Origin: Candidatus Sericytochromatia bacterium
Lineage (GTDB): Bacteria > Cyanobacteriota > Sericytochromatia > UBA7694
Direction: 5' to 3'
DNA: 64,000 nt
Assembly: GCA_018780035.1 (NCBI GenBank)
Contig: JADMKE010000043.1
Coordinates: 1 to 64,000 of the forward strand
How positions within the stretch are numbered: position 1 is the stretch's first letter; every line of letters starts with the position of its first letter. Shown piece after piece: positions 50,601 to 60,100 of this stretch. The notes below the pieces were generated by a model. That model made no database searches. It saw only the letters and a program-made list of their open reading frames with translations, and was not told where the DNA came from. Position numbers and translations under genes: made by a program.

Positions 50601-51632
50601 ATGTCTGAATTGGATCCCAAGATCAAAGAGGCCCAAGAAGCCCTGAGCCAAGGCAAAAGCGCCGAAACAACCCAGATTTGTGACGCCTTACTCGCCAGCG
50701 ACCCCAACAACGCCGAAGCGTGGCATCTCTTGGGACTGGTCGCTTACCAGGCCCAAGATTTTAAAACCGCTGAAGAGAAAATCCGCAAAGCGATTGAATT
50801 CAAAGCCCAGCCCCATTTTTACAATAATTTGGGCAATGTGCTCAGCGACCAGAATCAGAATGACAAGGCCCGCGAAATGTACCAAAGTGCCGTGCGGCTC
50901 AATCCGAGTTTTTCGGGGGGTTACAATAATTTGGGCAATATCTCGCGCAAAATGGGCAAAGTCGAAGAGGCTGTGTTTAATTACCAAAAAGCCCTCAAAG
51001 CCGATCCCAGCCAACCCGATGCGTATATCAACCTCGGCAATTTGTTCTTTGATATGGGCCGTTACCCCCAGTCGATCGACAATTATAAAAAGGCCCTGGC
51101 GATCAACCCCACCATGGTGCAGGCCCTGAACAATTTGGGCAGCCTTTACCACCACCAGGGCCAGGGCGAAGAAGCCAGCCAATATTACACAAAGGCCCTC
51201 GAAGCCAATCCCGACTTTATTCCCGCTCTGTTTAATCTGGCCCATCTCAAACGCGAACAAGGCTTTATCGACGAAGCCCTCGCTCTCTACCAGAGATGCA
51301 TCGACAACAATGCCAATATGTTGGATGCCTATTTGAACATGTCACGGATTTACCAATTCCAAGGCAAGCCCGATGAGACCATTCGCTGTTTAAACAAGGT
51401 GCTGGAACTCAACCCCCAGATTGCCGAAGCAGAAAATGGTCTGGCTCTGATTGCGCTGGAGCGCGGCGATAAACAGACAGCCCTGAAACACTTCCACCGC
51501 GCCTTTGATATCGAGCCGCAGAACCCCGATGTCTGTTATAACATGGGGTCGCTGCTGCGCGAATTGGGCCAATTGGAAGCGGCTTCACACTTTTTGAATA
51601 TGGCCCTGCAATTGCAGGACATGCACGCTTAG
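50601..51632 (+). CDS. TPR-repeat protein
   Basis: A 343-residue protein made almost entirely of about nine tetratricopeptide repeats (FYNNLGNVLSDQNQNDKAREMYQSAVRLNP, PDAYINLGNLFFDMG, VQALNNLGSLYHHQG and so on), close to the 34-residue consensus. No signal peptide. ATG 50601 has AAGGA eight bases upstream; an in-frame ATG at 50550 lies inside the preceding gene. It probably works with the TPR-glycosyltransferase as adaptor or acceptor. Its TAG stop overlaps the convergent NHL gene's stop in TTAG. Confidence 0.87.
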   Translation: MSELDPKIKEAQEALSQGKSAETTQICDALLASDPNNAEAWHLLGLVAYQAQDFKTAEEKIRKAIEFKAQPHFYNNLGNVLSDQNQNDKAREMYQSAVRLNPSFSGGYNNLGNISRKMGKVEEAVFNYQKALKADPSQPDAYINLGNLFFDMGRYPQSIDNYKKALAINPTMVQALNNLGSLYHHQGQGEEASQYYTKALEANPDFIPALFNLAHLKREQGFIDEALALYQRCIDNNANMLDAYLNMSRIYQFQGKPDETIRCLNKVLELNPQIAEAENGLALIALERGDKQTALKHFHRAFDIEPQNPDVCYNMGSLLRELGQLEAASHFLNMALQLQDMHA

Positions 51633-53014
51633 CTTTCAGGCACTTTGTAAACGGTGCTGACCGTGCCGCCGGGCGTAATCTTGCGAATGGCATGGTTGCC
51701 CGTGTCTGCCACATAGAGATTGCCTGCACCGTCCAAACTGAGGGCCGTGGGCAGATAAAAGCTGGCTGCTCTGCCCTGCCCGTCTTGATAGCCCTTTTGG
51801 CCGGAGCCCGCCAAGACAGTCAGGCTGCCTTCGCTGTGATCGGGTTTAAGGCGAATGACCCAGATCTGGTGGTTTTTGACGTCGCTTAGATAGAAAAGGT
51901 CGGCAGAGGCGGCTCTGAGTTCATAAAGTTGAATGAAGGGGGCCGAAGTTTGCTCAAAGTAAATAGACTTGGTGGGAGTGCGATTGTCTTTGTAAAGAGC
52001 ATTCTCATCCCATTCCATCAGTCCTTGGGCTGTGTAAATATTGTGGTTTTTAAGTCGATTCTCAGGGGTTTGAGTAGCAACAGAATCGGGTTGTTTTTTT
52101 GAGAAAAGTTGATAGACTTTTCCCACAGTATAAGCCTTAACAGATGTGAGATTTAAATCAGAGCCAGTGACAGAAATTAAATCTCGGTACTGACCCGTTG
52201 CCAAATCCATTTTGCGCAGGCGGTAATCGCTAAAAGTAAGGGCATCCTGTAATTGAAAAAAGAGTTGACCTGCACGAATCTGCAAAGCTTGAGGCGAATT
52301 AAAATCAGGTCTTGTGTCCCTCCGCCCGAAACCATCCGTTTGGGCATGTTCAGGGCCATATATCGTCTTTTGCTGCAAATTTGAACTTAAACGCTCGATT
52401 TTGTTTTGGTATAAATTGACCAGATAGAGTTGGTCATAGCCATCTATTTCCAGGTCATACCCCATCATACAACTGAGATTTTGCTGCGCAGCTTGAAAAA
52501 GCTGTTCAGCCCTGCTGTCCTGAATCCGAAAGAGCAATTGGCGTTTTAAGAGATTTGATGAAGAGTCAGTATTCTGACAGTCGGGTATTAAATCCTGAAG
52601 AAACAAACCCAAATTGATTGTGCGGTTACAGCCAGAATTGATAGCATACACCGTTTTCCCATCCTCGGTTACCGCCAGATCTGTTGGATATTTTAAGACT
52701 GGCGATTTTGGCAAAGGTTCACAAAAATAGTTTTGATAACCGAGGGGATCGGGAATCTTGAGATCCACATAATCGGGAGGTGGAATCACCGGAGGATAAT
52801 GCGGGGGCTGAGTATAATCTGGGGTTGGAACAGCAGATACCCAAGGAGTGGGAGAGGGGTCGGGGTAATTGTTGTACCGCACCTGCGGGCTTTCAATGGC
52901 ACGAGGAGCGGGGCTGGGAGATTCTGTGGATGGACTGAGGGATTGACAGGCCGAGAGCAAAGAAAACCAAATAAACCCAACCTTTATCAACAGCTCGATT
53001 TTTTTTGGTTTCAT
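51629..53014 (-). CDS. NHL-repeat lipoprotein (mosaic paralogue A)
   Basis: About 461 residues. Signal peptide with lipobox LLSAC, a Pro/Ser/Thr-rich linker (APRAIESPQVRYNNYPDPSPTPW), then a divergent beta-propeller middle and a C-terminal NHL repeat DGAGNLYVADTGNHAIRKITPGG. The first ~60 mature residues and the last ~90 match the gene at 55847-57181 nearly base for base, whereas the middle differs. ATG 53014 opens directly on the lipoprotein signal; the longer frame to 53041 adds nine polar residues. Likely surface-exposed. Confidence 0.82.
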   Translation of the reverse strand: MKPKKIELLIKVGFIWFSLLSACQSLSPSTESPSPAPRAIESPQVRYNNYPDPSPTPWVSAVPTPDYTQPPHYPPVIPPPDYVDLKIPDPLGYQNYFCEPLPKSPVLKYPTDLAVTEDGKTVYAINSGCNRTINLGLFLQDLIPDCQNTDSSSNLLKRQLLFRIQDSRAEQLFQAAQQNLSCMMGYDLEIDGYDQLYLVNLYQNKIERLSSNLQQKTIYGPEHAQTDGFGRRDTRPDFNSPQALQIRAGQLFFQLQDALTFSDYRLRKMDLATGQYRDLISVTGSDLNLTSVKAYTVGKVYQLFSKKQPDSVATQTPENRLKNHNIYTAQGLMEWDENALYKDNRTPTKSIYFEQTSAPFIQLYELRAASADLFYLSDVKNHQIWVIRLKPDHSEGSLTVLAGSGQKGYQDGQGRAASFYLPTALSLDGAGNLYVADTGNHAIRKITPGGTVSTVYKVPES

Positions 53015-53105
53015 CGCAGACTTCGTTCCTGACCAATGCACACAGACATTTTCAAGATTAATCTCCCACCCGTATTACCGTTTGCCATAGCCTAAACCGG
53101 TTCAA

Positions 53106-54122
53106 TTAAAGGGCACGATCTCCGGCTTGCATGCCAATCATCCAGCCGGGGTACTCAGCGGGCAATTTGGACACCGCATCGAGCTGGGCCAACTCATCAG
53201 CAGAGAGGCTGATCTCAGTGGCTTTGAGGTTTTGCTCCAATTGAACACGGGTCTTGGCCCCAATAATGATGCTCATCATGGCAGGTTGGTGTAAGACCCA
53301 GGCCAGAGCAATCTGCGCCACAGAGACCTCTTTGGCTGCCGCAATTTCTTGCATGGCCGCCACACAATCATAGGCCCGCTCTTTGTCCACAGGCGGAAAG
53401 TCAAATTTGCTGCGGCGGGCCTCTTCGGGGCCACCCGCACGGGTAAATTTACCACTCAAAAACCCACCCGCCAGCGGACTCCAGGCCATGATGCCCAGGT
53501 TTTGATCTTGGGCCAGCGGCACCAATTCGCGTTCGAGGTCGCGCCCGGCAATTGAATAATAGGCCTGAATGCTCTCAAAGCGGCTCCAGCCTTTCTGTTG
53601 GCTGATCCCCTGGGCCTTCATGATCTGCCAAGCTGCGTGATTGGAGACGCCCAAATAGCGCACCTTGCCAGCGCGCACGGCGTCGTTGAGGGCGGAGAGG
53701 GTCTCTTCCAATGGTGTGAGCGGGTCTACGCCGTGAATTTGGTAGAGGTCGATATATTCTAAACCCAGACGGCTCAGGCTCTGATCGAGTTGCGAGAGAA
53801 TGTGTTTGCGGCTCAACCCCACATTGTTGGGCCCCGGCCCCATGCGCCCCCGCACCTTGGTGGCAATCACCAATTCATCACGGTTGAGCCCTGTGTCTTT
53901 GAGGGCCTGACCAAAAAGGGTCTCCGACTCACCAAAAGAATAAATATTGGCGGTATCAAAAAAATTAACCCCGGCCTCAAAGGCCAATTTGACATGGTCG
54001 TTGACTTCTTGCTGGCCCATCTGGCCCACGACTTCCCAAAAGCCTTTGCCCCCATAAGTCATGGTGCCCAGACAAATTTCCGAGACATAGAGGCCTGTGC
54101 GGCCCAATAAATGGTATTTCAT
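53106..54122 (-). CDS. aldo/keto reductase
   Basis: A 338-residue NADPH-dependent oxidoreductase of the AKR superfamily. Catalytic tetrad regions are visible: FDTANIYSFGESE (Asp and Tyr), ATKVRG (Lys) and YQIHGVD (His). The cofactor-binding C-terminus has SPLAGGFLSGKF and SIIIGAKTRVQLEQNL. It resembles the YajO/general stress Gsp69 group. It is monocistronic here with its own upstream region. Substrate unknown, probably aldehydes or ketones arising from metabolism. Confidence 0.9.
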   Translation of the reverse strand: MKYHLLGRTGLYVSEICLGTMTYGGKGFWEVVGQMGQQEVNDHVKLAFEAGVNFFDTANIYSFGESETLFGQALKDTGLNRDELVIATKVRGRMGPGPNNVGLSRKHILSQLDQSLSRLGLEYIDLYQIHGVDPLTPLEETLSALNDAVRAGKVRYLGVSNHAAWQIMKAQGISQQKGWSRFESIQAYYSIAGRDLERELVPLAQDQNLGIMAWSPLAGGFLSGKFTRAGGPEEARRSKFDFPPVDKERAYDCVAAMQEIAAAKEVSVAQIALAWVLHQPAMMSIIIGAKTRVQLEQNLKATEISLSADELAQLDAVSKLPAEYPGWMIGMQAGDRAL

Positions 54123-54220
54123 TTAAAAACTCCTGTTAAAAAAACGCTGCTTTAGTATAAGTCTGCAGGCAAAAGCGAGAAAGTGCAAACTGTGCCCTGG
54201 GCAGAAAGTTCTCCGCAGGC

Positions 54221-54250
54221 TTTACAGTCGCAGCCCGCCAATGTTTGAAT
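54221..54250 (+). promoter_or_regulatory. promoter of the alpha/beta hydrolase gene, part of a shared upstream element
   Basis: TTTACA at 54221-54226 and TTGAAT at 54245-54250, spacer 18. The same two boxes, same spacing and about 80% of the surrounding bases recur at 61358-61387 before the second TPR-glycosyltransferase gene, including a following GAGAG. Confidence 0.5.
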
Positions 54251-54285
54251 GAGAGAGAAGTCCAAAACAAGGAAATAAAGCCTGC

Positions 54286-55785
54286 ATGTCTGAGATTCAA
54301 GCCCGTTTGCCGATCAATGGAACCCCTGTGGGAGGCGCGCTCACACCGTTCAAGCCCTCTGCGCCTGCAAAAACAGACTCAGTCAGCAGTCCGGCAACAA
54401 ACACAGATCGCGTCACTCTCGAAGCCGGTGATCAGGCCCCATTGAAACCCAATAGCAAACCCCTGCCCGCCACCCTCAAATTAATTCAAGACAGCCCCCA
54501 TTCGCTCTCAGAAAAAATCCGCAATACGGTCACGCCGCCCCCCGCCTGGGGCAGCACCTCTCAGGTCCAGGGCACCCTGCGCGATCTGCACGATGTGCAA
54601 GGCAACCGCGATGGGCTCTGGGACAACGAAACCAAGCCCGCAGGCAGTGTCGGTGGCTTTGTGAAACAACAGCCATTGCCCAGCAAAGCCCAAAATTGGG
54701 CCAGTGGCCTGGGCAATTTAGACGCACAAATTCAAGCCTTGCAGACCTTTCGCACAGAAAAGGAAGCCGCTTGGGGCCTGCCCGTGACCCAACTCGATTT
54801 GGCCCAGCTCAAAGACGGCAAGCTCTTTGCCGCCCAAAAGGCCATTGCCTTGGTGCGTTTGGGCCGCACCCCCGCAGAATTGACCGAAGGCTTTGTCTCA
54901 GCCAAGGGCCAGGTCAATGGCGTTAAAATTGCCGATCGTGAGCTGTTTTGGCAGCGCTTTCATCCCCAGGGTGAGCCCACCGGCAAGGTGATTGTGATGC
55001 TGCCGGGCTTTTTGCAGACCGGACGCAATTTTTATGAACAGGCCGACGCCTTGAGCAAAGCGGGACACGATGTGCTGATCATGGACCAGCAATGGGGCGG
55101 TCAGACCAAAGGCGGCGAAGCCGGTCATGTTGATCGCGGCTATGGCATTACCCGCGATGTGGCGGCCATGGCGGCCTACGCCCAGACCCACCGCGAAAAA
55201 ACCTATCCAGGCAAAGCAGGCAGCGAAGTGATTCTGATGGGCACCAGCCTCGGCGGTGGCCCTGGCACCTTTGCAGCGTTAACGCTGAACGAACAAAACT
55301 TGATTGCCTTGGAAGGCCCCGCCATGCCCAAAGGCCTGAAAGCCGTTCTGCAAGGGCCCTTCTTTGGGCCCAGCGACAACTTTTTAAATGACAGCTTTGG
55401 CCTCTTGAGCAAGGTGCCCCTGGTCAAAGACATTCCCCTGCCTTCATTGGGTTTGCCGATTCTGAGCACCGACCCCGAGGCCAAACAAAAAATCGCCCAG
55501 GGCGCTGTGCTCGAAGACCTGCGCGCCCAGGCCCAGGCCATGACCGCCACCTTGCCAGATATGCAAGCGGTGCTGGAAAAAGTCGAAGCGGGCCAGGGCC
55601 CCAGCAACCCCATCCAGATTGTGCACAGCAAGGGCGACCCCCTCGCCAACAGCGCCCTGAGCCAAAAGCTGGCGCAAAAACTGCCCAATGTGAAATTGAC
55701 GCTTTTAGAAGGCCAAAACCACGTTTTGGAGCAAAGTGACGCCGAACAACAAGTGGCCTTGGATTTGCTCAAGAAATTCAACTAA
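54286..55785 (+). CDS. alpha/beta hydrolase with long unique N-terminal region
   Basis: A 499-residue protein with no signal peptide. Residues 1-215 are a polar, Pro/Ser/Thr-rich and then helical region without a recognised domain. Residues 216-499 form an alpha/beta hydrolase: strand VIVMLPGFLQTGRNFYEQ, the nucleophile elbow GTSLGGGP, a cap region, then SKGDPLANS (Asp) and GQNHVLE (His), completing the triad. Probably a lipase or esterase with a targeting N-terminus. ATG 54286 has AAGGAA about 12 bases upstream. Confidence 0.8.
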   Translation: MSEIQARLPINGTPVGGALTPFKPSAPAKTDSVSSPATNTDRVTLEAGDQAPLKPNSKPLPATLKLIQDSPHSLSEKIRNTVTPPPAWGSTSQVQGTLRDLHDVQGNRDGLWDNETKPAGSVGGFVKQQPLPSKAQNWASGLGNLDAQIQALQTFRTEKEAAWGLPVTQLDLAQLKDGKLFAAQKAIALVRLGRTPAELTEGFVSAKGQVNGVKIADRELFWQRFHPQGEPTGKVIVMLPGFLQTGRNFYEQADALSKAGHDVLIMDQQWGGQTKGGEAGHVDRGYGITRDVAAMAAYAQTHREKTYPGKAGSEVILMGTSLGGGPGTFAALTLNEQNLIALEGPAMPKGLKAVLQGPFFGPSDNFLNDSFGLLSKVPLVKDIPLPSLGLPILSTDPEAKQKIAQGAVLEDLRAQAQAMTATLPDMQAVLEKVEAGQGPSNPIQIVHSKGDPLANSALSQKLAQKLPNVKLTLLEGQNHVLEQSDAEQQVALDLLKKFN

Positions 55786-55846
55786 TCTGAAAGCCGCATC
55801 CAGCACAGATGTCCCTCTCAGCACACTTGGTCCAGGATACGCAAGA

Positions 55847-57181
55847 TTAGCTTTCTGGTGCTTTGTAAATAGTCGTCACCATGCCTGCCGGAGAAATCTT
55901 ACGAATGGCGTGGTTGCCCGTGTCTGCCACATAGAGATTGCCTGCACCGTCTAAACTTAGGGCCGTGGGCACATAAAAGCTGGCTGCTGTGCCCTGTCCA
56001 TCCTGGTAGCCTTTTTGGCCGGAGCCCGCCAAAACCTGCATACGGCCTTCGCTGTGATCGGGATTGAGGCGAATGACCCAGATCTGGTGGTTTTTGACGT
56101 CGCTTAGGTAGAAGAGGTCGGCAGAGGCGGCTCGGATCTGGTGAGGTGAGATCTCACCACTTTGGGATGTACGAGTAAGAGGGATTGAGCTCAATTCGTA
56201 AGAAGTCTTGGTATTTGTCAGTGCCAAAAGTTGATTTTCTTTTGATGAACCATTTGATCCTGTGTTTAAAGCCAGAAAATATATTTGTTCTTGCCAGATC
56301 GCAAATCCATCAGAGGGTTTAGAAGCAGTTGAAAAGCTGGAATAAAGTTGAGAAACCTGTAGAGACATTAAATCTATGTTTCTAAGTTGGTAATCACTAA
56401 ATGTGGAATGGGCACTCATATCAAACAAGAGTTTGTTTTTTTGAATTTGAAAATTGGAAGGCGCAGATAATTTTGGTTTGGGAATACCAGGGGCAAGACT
56501 GTGGGCATTGGAAAGTTCATTGATCGTCAACAAGGCGCTTTCTTTTCCATAAGGGTTGCGCTGGATAATTTGGCGTGTATAGTTATTGACAAAATAAAGC
56601 TGCTGAAAACCATCGACTTCCAATTCATTGCCCATAACACAACTGAGTTGGTGTTGAGAGGATTTGAGAATGGATTCTGCAGTATTGAGAGAAATAATAT
56701 GATACACAGATTTGCGTTTTAAAATATTGCCTTTTTGCTGAGAATCAAAGGGGCAAATATTCCAAGCAAGCGTACTTGGATATGTTTGACAAGCAGCGTC
56801 TGTGGCATAGACATTTTGACCATCTTCGCTAACAGCCACTTCTGTCGGATAGCGCAAGATATTTGATTGCAACGGGGGTTCACAGTAATAGTGATTGAGA
56901 CCATCGTCCTGAATGATTTTGATCTCTTCATATCCTGGTGGAACCTCAGTCGGTGGGTAGGGCGGTGGTGTTTGGTAGGGGGTCATGGACGGATAAGGAG
57001 TCGGATAGGGATCGGGGTAATTGTTGTACCGCACCTGCGGGCTTTCTGTGACTCGGGGTGCTGGGCTCGGTTGTTGAGAGCCTTGGTCCAAAGGCTGGCA
57101 GGCACTTAAAAAAGTACACAATCCACTTAAACAAAAGATGAGAATTACATGTTTGTTGATTTCTTGATTAATATTGTTCAT
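55847..57181 (-). CDS. NHL-repeat lipoprotein (mosaic paralogue B)
   Basis: A 444-residue lipoprotein (signal region with lipobox LSAC, Cys about 28). The Pro-rich linker QVRYNNYPDPYPTPYPS and the C-terminal NHL repeat DGAGNLYVADTGNHAIRKISPAG match the paralogue at 51629-53014, including a 35-base identical stretch in the linker. The central propeller is divergent and AT-rich. It starts 6 bases after the subtilase stop on the same strand, so the two are in one operon and probably displayed together at the cell surface. Confidence 0.82.
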   Translation of the reverse strand: MNNINQEINKHVILIFCLSGLCTFLSACQPLDQGSQQPSPAPRVTESPQVRYNNYPDPYPTPYPSMTPYQTPPPYPPTEVPPGYEEIKIIQDDGLNHYYCEPPLQSNILRYPTEVAVSEDGQNVYATDAACQTYPSTLAWNICPFDSQQKGNILKRKSVYHIISLNTAESILKSSQHQLSCVMGNELEVDGFQQLYFVNNYTRQIIQRNPYGKESALLTINELSNAHSLAPGIPKPKLSAPSNFQIQKNKLLFDMSAHSTFSDYQLRNIDLMSLQVSQLYSSFSTASKPSDGFAIWQEQIYFLALNTGSNGSSKENQLLALTNTKTSYELSSIPLTRTSQSGEISPHQIRAASADLFYLSDVKNHQIWVIRLNPDHSEGRMQVLAGSGQKGYQDGQGTAASFYVPTALSLDGAGNLYVADTGNHAIRKISPAGMVTTIYKAPES

Positions 57182-57187
57182 AACAGC

Positions 57188-60100
57188 TCACTCAAATTTG
57201 TAGACCTTGGAAGGCGTATTGTAGCCTTCGCTGCCATAATAATTGGAAACAGCCAAAAGGTATTCTTGGGCCCCCACGGTCATAAATTCCCAGTGAATAT
57301 TGCCATCGCTTAAAAGAGTGCGGTAGAGCTGAAAGTCGGATCCTTCCCAGCGATAAATGCGTGAGGCCTGTTCATAACTGGCCACAATCAAATGAGACAC
57401 ACCATTCACTTCAAAATATTCCCAGTCCGTCGCTTTTGAGGTGGTTATGTTTTGAAAAGGCTCAAACTGAGTGCCACTCCAGCGATAAATCACCGAAGTG
57501 CCGGTCTGGTTGGCAATATTGGCCCCAAAATTGGCCACGGCCAAATAGTGCTGATTGTCAATTGAAAAGGCTTCCCAATCATAGGCGTTGACAGTGGGAA
57601 TGGCCTGGAAATTGACAAAATGAGCTCCATTCCATTTAAAGATATGCGAGGTGGTATTGGCATTGCCCCCATAATAAGCGGCATACGAAGCCAGAGCCAA
57701 GAAAGATTCATTGCCAATTTGAAAGGCTTTCCAACGGAATCCCCCGGTGGTTGGGATGGATTGGTATTGCACAAATTGGCTACCATTCCATTTATATATC
57801 ACAGAAGTGAGGTCAGGGCCGCGATTCCAGAAATGGGTAACGGCCAAATAGTGTTCACCATTGATGACAAAGTGCTCCGCATCGGTGGCCCCTTCGGTAC
57901 TGAAGTTTTGGAAGCGTTCAAATTGTGTGCCATTCCATTTGTAGATTTGAGAATCGAGCAGGTGATTGCCACTGGCCCCGTCATAATTATTGATCAGAGC
58001 GAGATAAGAGTCATTGCCGATCTGAAAGGGTTCTACATCATAAGCGCCGAGTGAAGGCAAGGCTTGAAAAGGCATAAACTGGCTATTTTGCCAGCGATAG
58101 ATATCCGAAGTGATGCTGTGAGACGTGCCATTGTAATAATTGGCAAAGGCAAGATAGCGCTGGTTATCGATGGCAAAAGAAGCGCTGCCCAGAGCCGCAT
58201 GGGTGGTCAAAGACTGCACTTCTTGCAAAGGTGGCAGAGCAAGGACTTCAATCGCCTCTTCGAGGCTAATCGAATTGCCAGCGAGGGTGAGCAAGACATT
58301 TTTGACACCGGGAGAGAGATTTGCCGGAATGCCAAAAGTGACATAGTTTTGGGCGAAGGAGCGGATGGGCATGGGGTTATTATCGATTGAAATTTGCAGG
58401 CCAGTGAGATCTTGGTTTGTAATGCCAATCCCCAGTAATTGAGAGGAGTTGACCTGTATTCCTCGACCTTCTCGGGTGATCCAAACACTCACGTTGCCAG
58501 GGCCGTTGGTGGGTGCCGACTCAGAAACAGACAGTTTGCTAAACCCACCACTGGGAGAAGGCGAGGGCAGAGGAGGAGAAACCTGTTTGACAGCTTCATA
58601 GGCATTCACCAGACCGGGCATGTCTTCCCCGGCAATGAGTTTGGAATCTTGGGCTGTCTGGCTAAGGACATGGCGCACCCAAAGCGGTGTCAGAGTTGGA
58701 TCTTGAGAGAGCATAAGGGCTGCTACACCTGCGACGACAGGAGCTGCACCAGAGGAACCGCCATAATTAGCATACCCTCCGCTCTCAGCTGTCGTCCATA
58801 TTTTTTCTGCGGGCGCACTTACATCAATCCCATGCCCATCTGTAATAAAATTACCCTGTTTTCCGTAATGAAAACCCGGTTCTAAAATTCCATCTATTAT
58901 TTTTTGTGAGGGAGTGCGAGATGTGCCCGCAATATTTAAGCCGCCAACAATGATAGAACCTGTATCCATCATGGGGCCGTTACGTGTTATTTTTTCTTTG
59001 TAATAATATTCTGGATAACGCGTTCCAAACTGATCAACAGCCCAAACAGTTCTATAAACGACTTCATCAAAGAAACCCTCTCGCACATCTTTGCCTTTGG
59101 GAAATTTAAGGTAACAGGCTTTTTTAAAGGTTTTTTCTGGTTCTATATCTTTATATGCCTCACAAGCCCTATTTCCAGACGGAATTACAATGACAGGATT
59201 GAATCCATAGGTATTTTTGACTGTTAAATCCCACGATAAATGATTAATACGGACACGTGTTTCAGGGCTTACATGCTCAATGGTCCCAGGATTATCTTTA
59301 TCCTCTCCTGTAATTTCAAGAAGAATGACACGGGCTCCTTTTTTTAAAGCCAATTCCAGAGAATCAATGATTTTATCACAGCGTGGATAAGGCTGCGTGC
59401 CACCTTTACATAAAGATGGATTACCAGGAGCATCATTATTAAAAAAATGAATATGAATGGTTTTGCTCCCATGCGCAACGCCTGCCACCCCTTCGCCATT
59501 GGGGCTATCAGCTGTGGCTCCCACAACACCCAACGTTTGAGTTCCATGTCGAAAATCCTTGTAACCAGGATCTAACTCAACATTTTGCTCATACTCAATA
59601 TTTTGTAAATCGGGGTGATTGCGATTAAAGCCATGTTCCAAAACAGCAATTTTAATTTGGGGACTACCTCGGGTAATATCCCACGCTCCCGGTTGAATGC
59701 TCGAACTGGCTGAAGTATGTGAGAGAATACGGGTATTTTCCAACCACAGCCGTTTTTGCGGATCTTTATACTCTCCGTTTAAAGCCGGATCCATTTCTTT
59801 GGGCTGATAAGGGGAGGCGGGGATAAACACAGGGAAAGCCTCTTCGACAAAAGGCAGCACTTTGAGGCGATCCACTACTTCCCAAACATCCTGGTTGGGC
59901 GCAAACGTCATGCGATAAAACAAGCTCTGGTTTGGCACTTCGCGCCCTTGGGTTGTTTGCAGATATTGTTCTGATTGCTCATGTTCAGCAGGCGTTCCGG
60001 GCATGGTCGGGTAAACACCTGTAATTCGGCTGCCCAAAGCAGCCTGTAACATGCGCAGGCTCAGCTCTGATTCATCATGTAAGCCTTGCAAAGAATCCCC

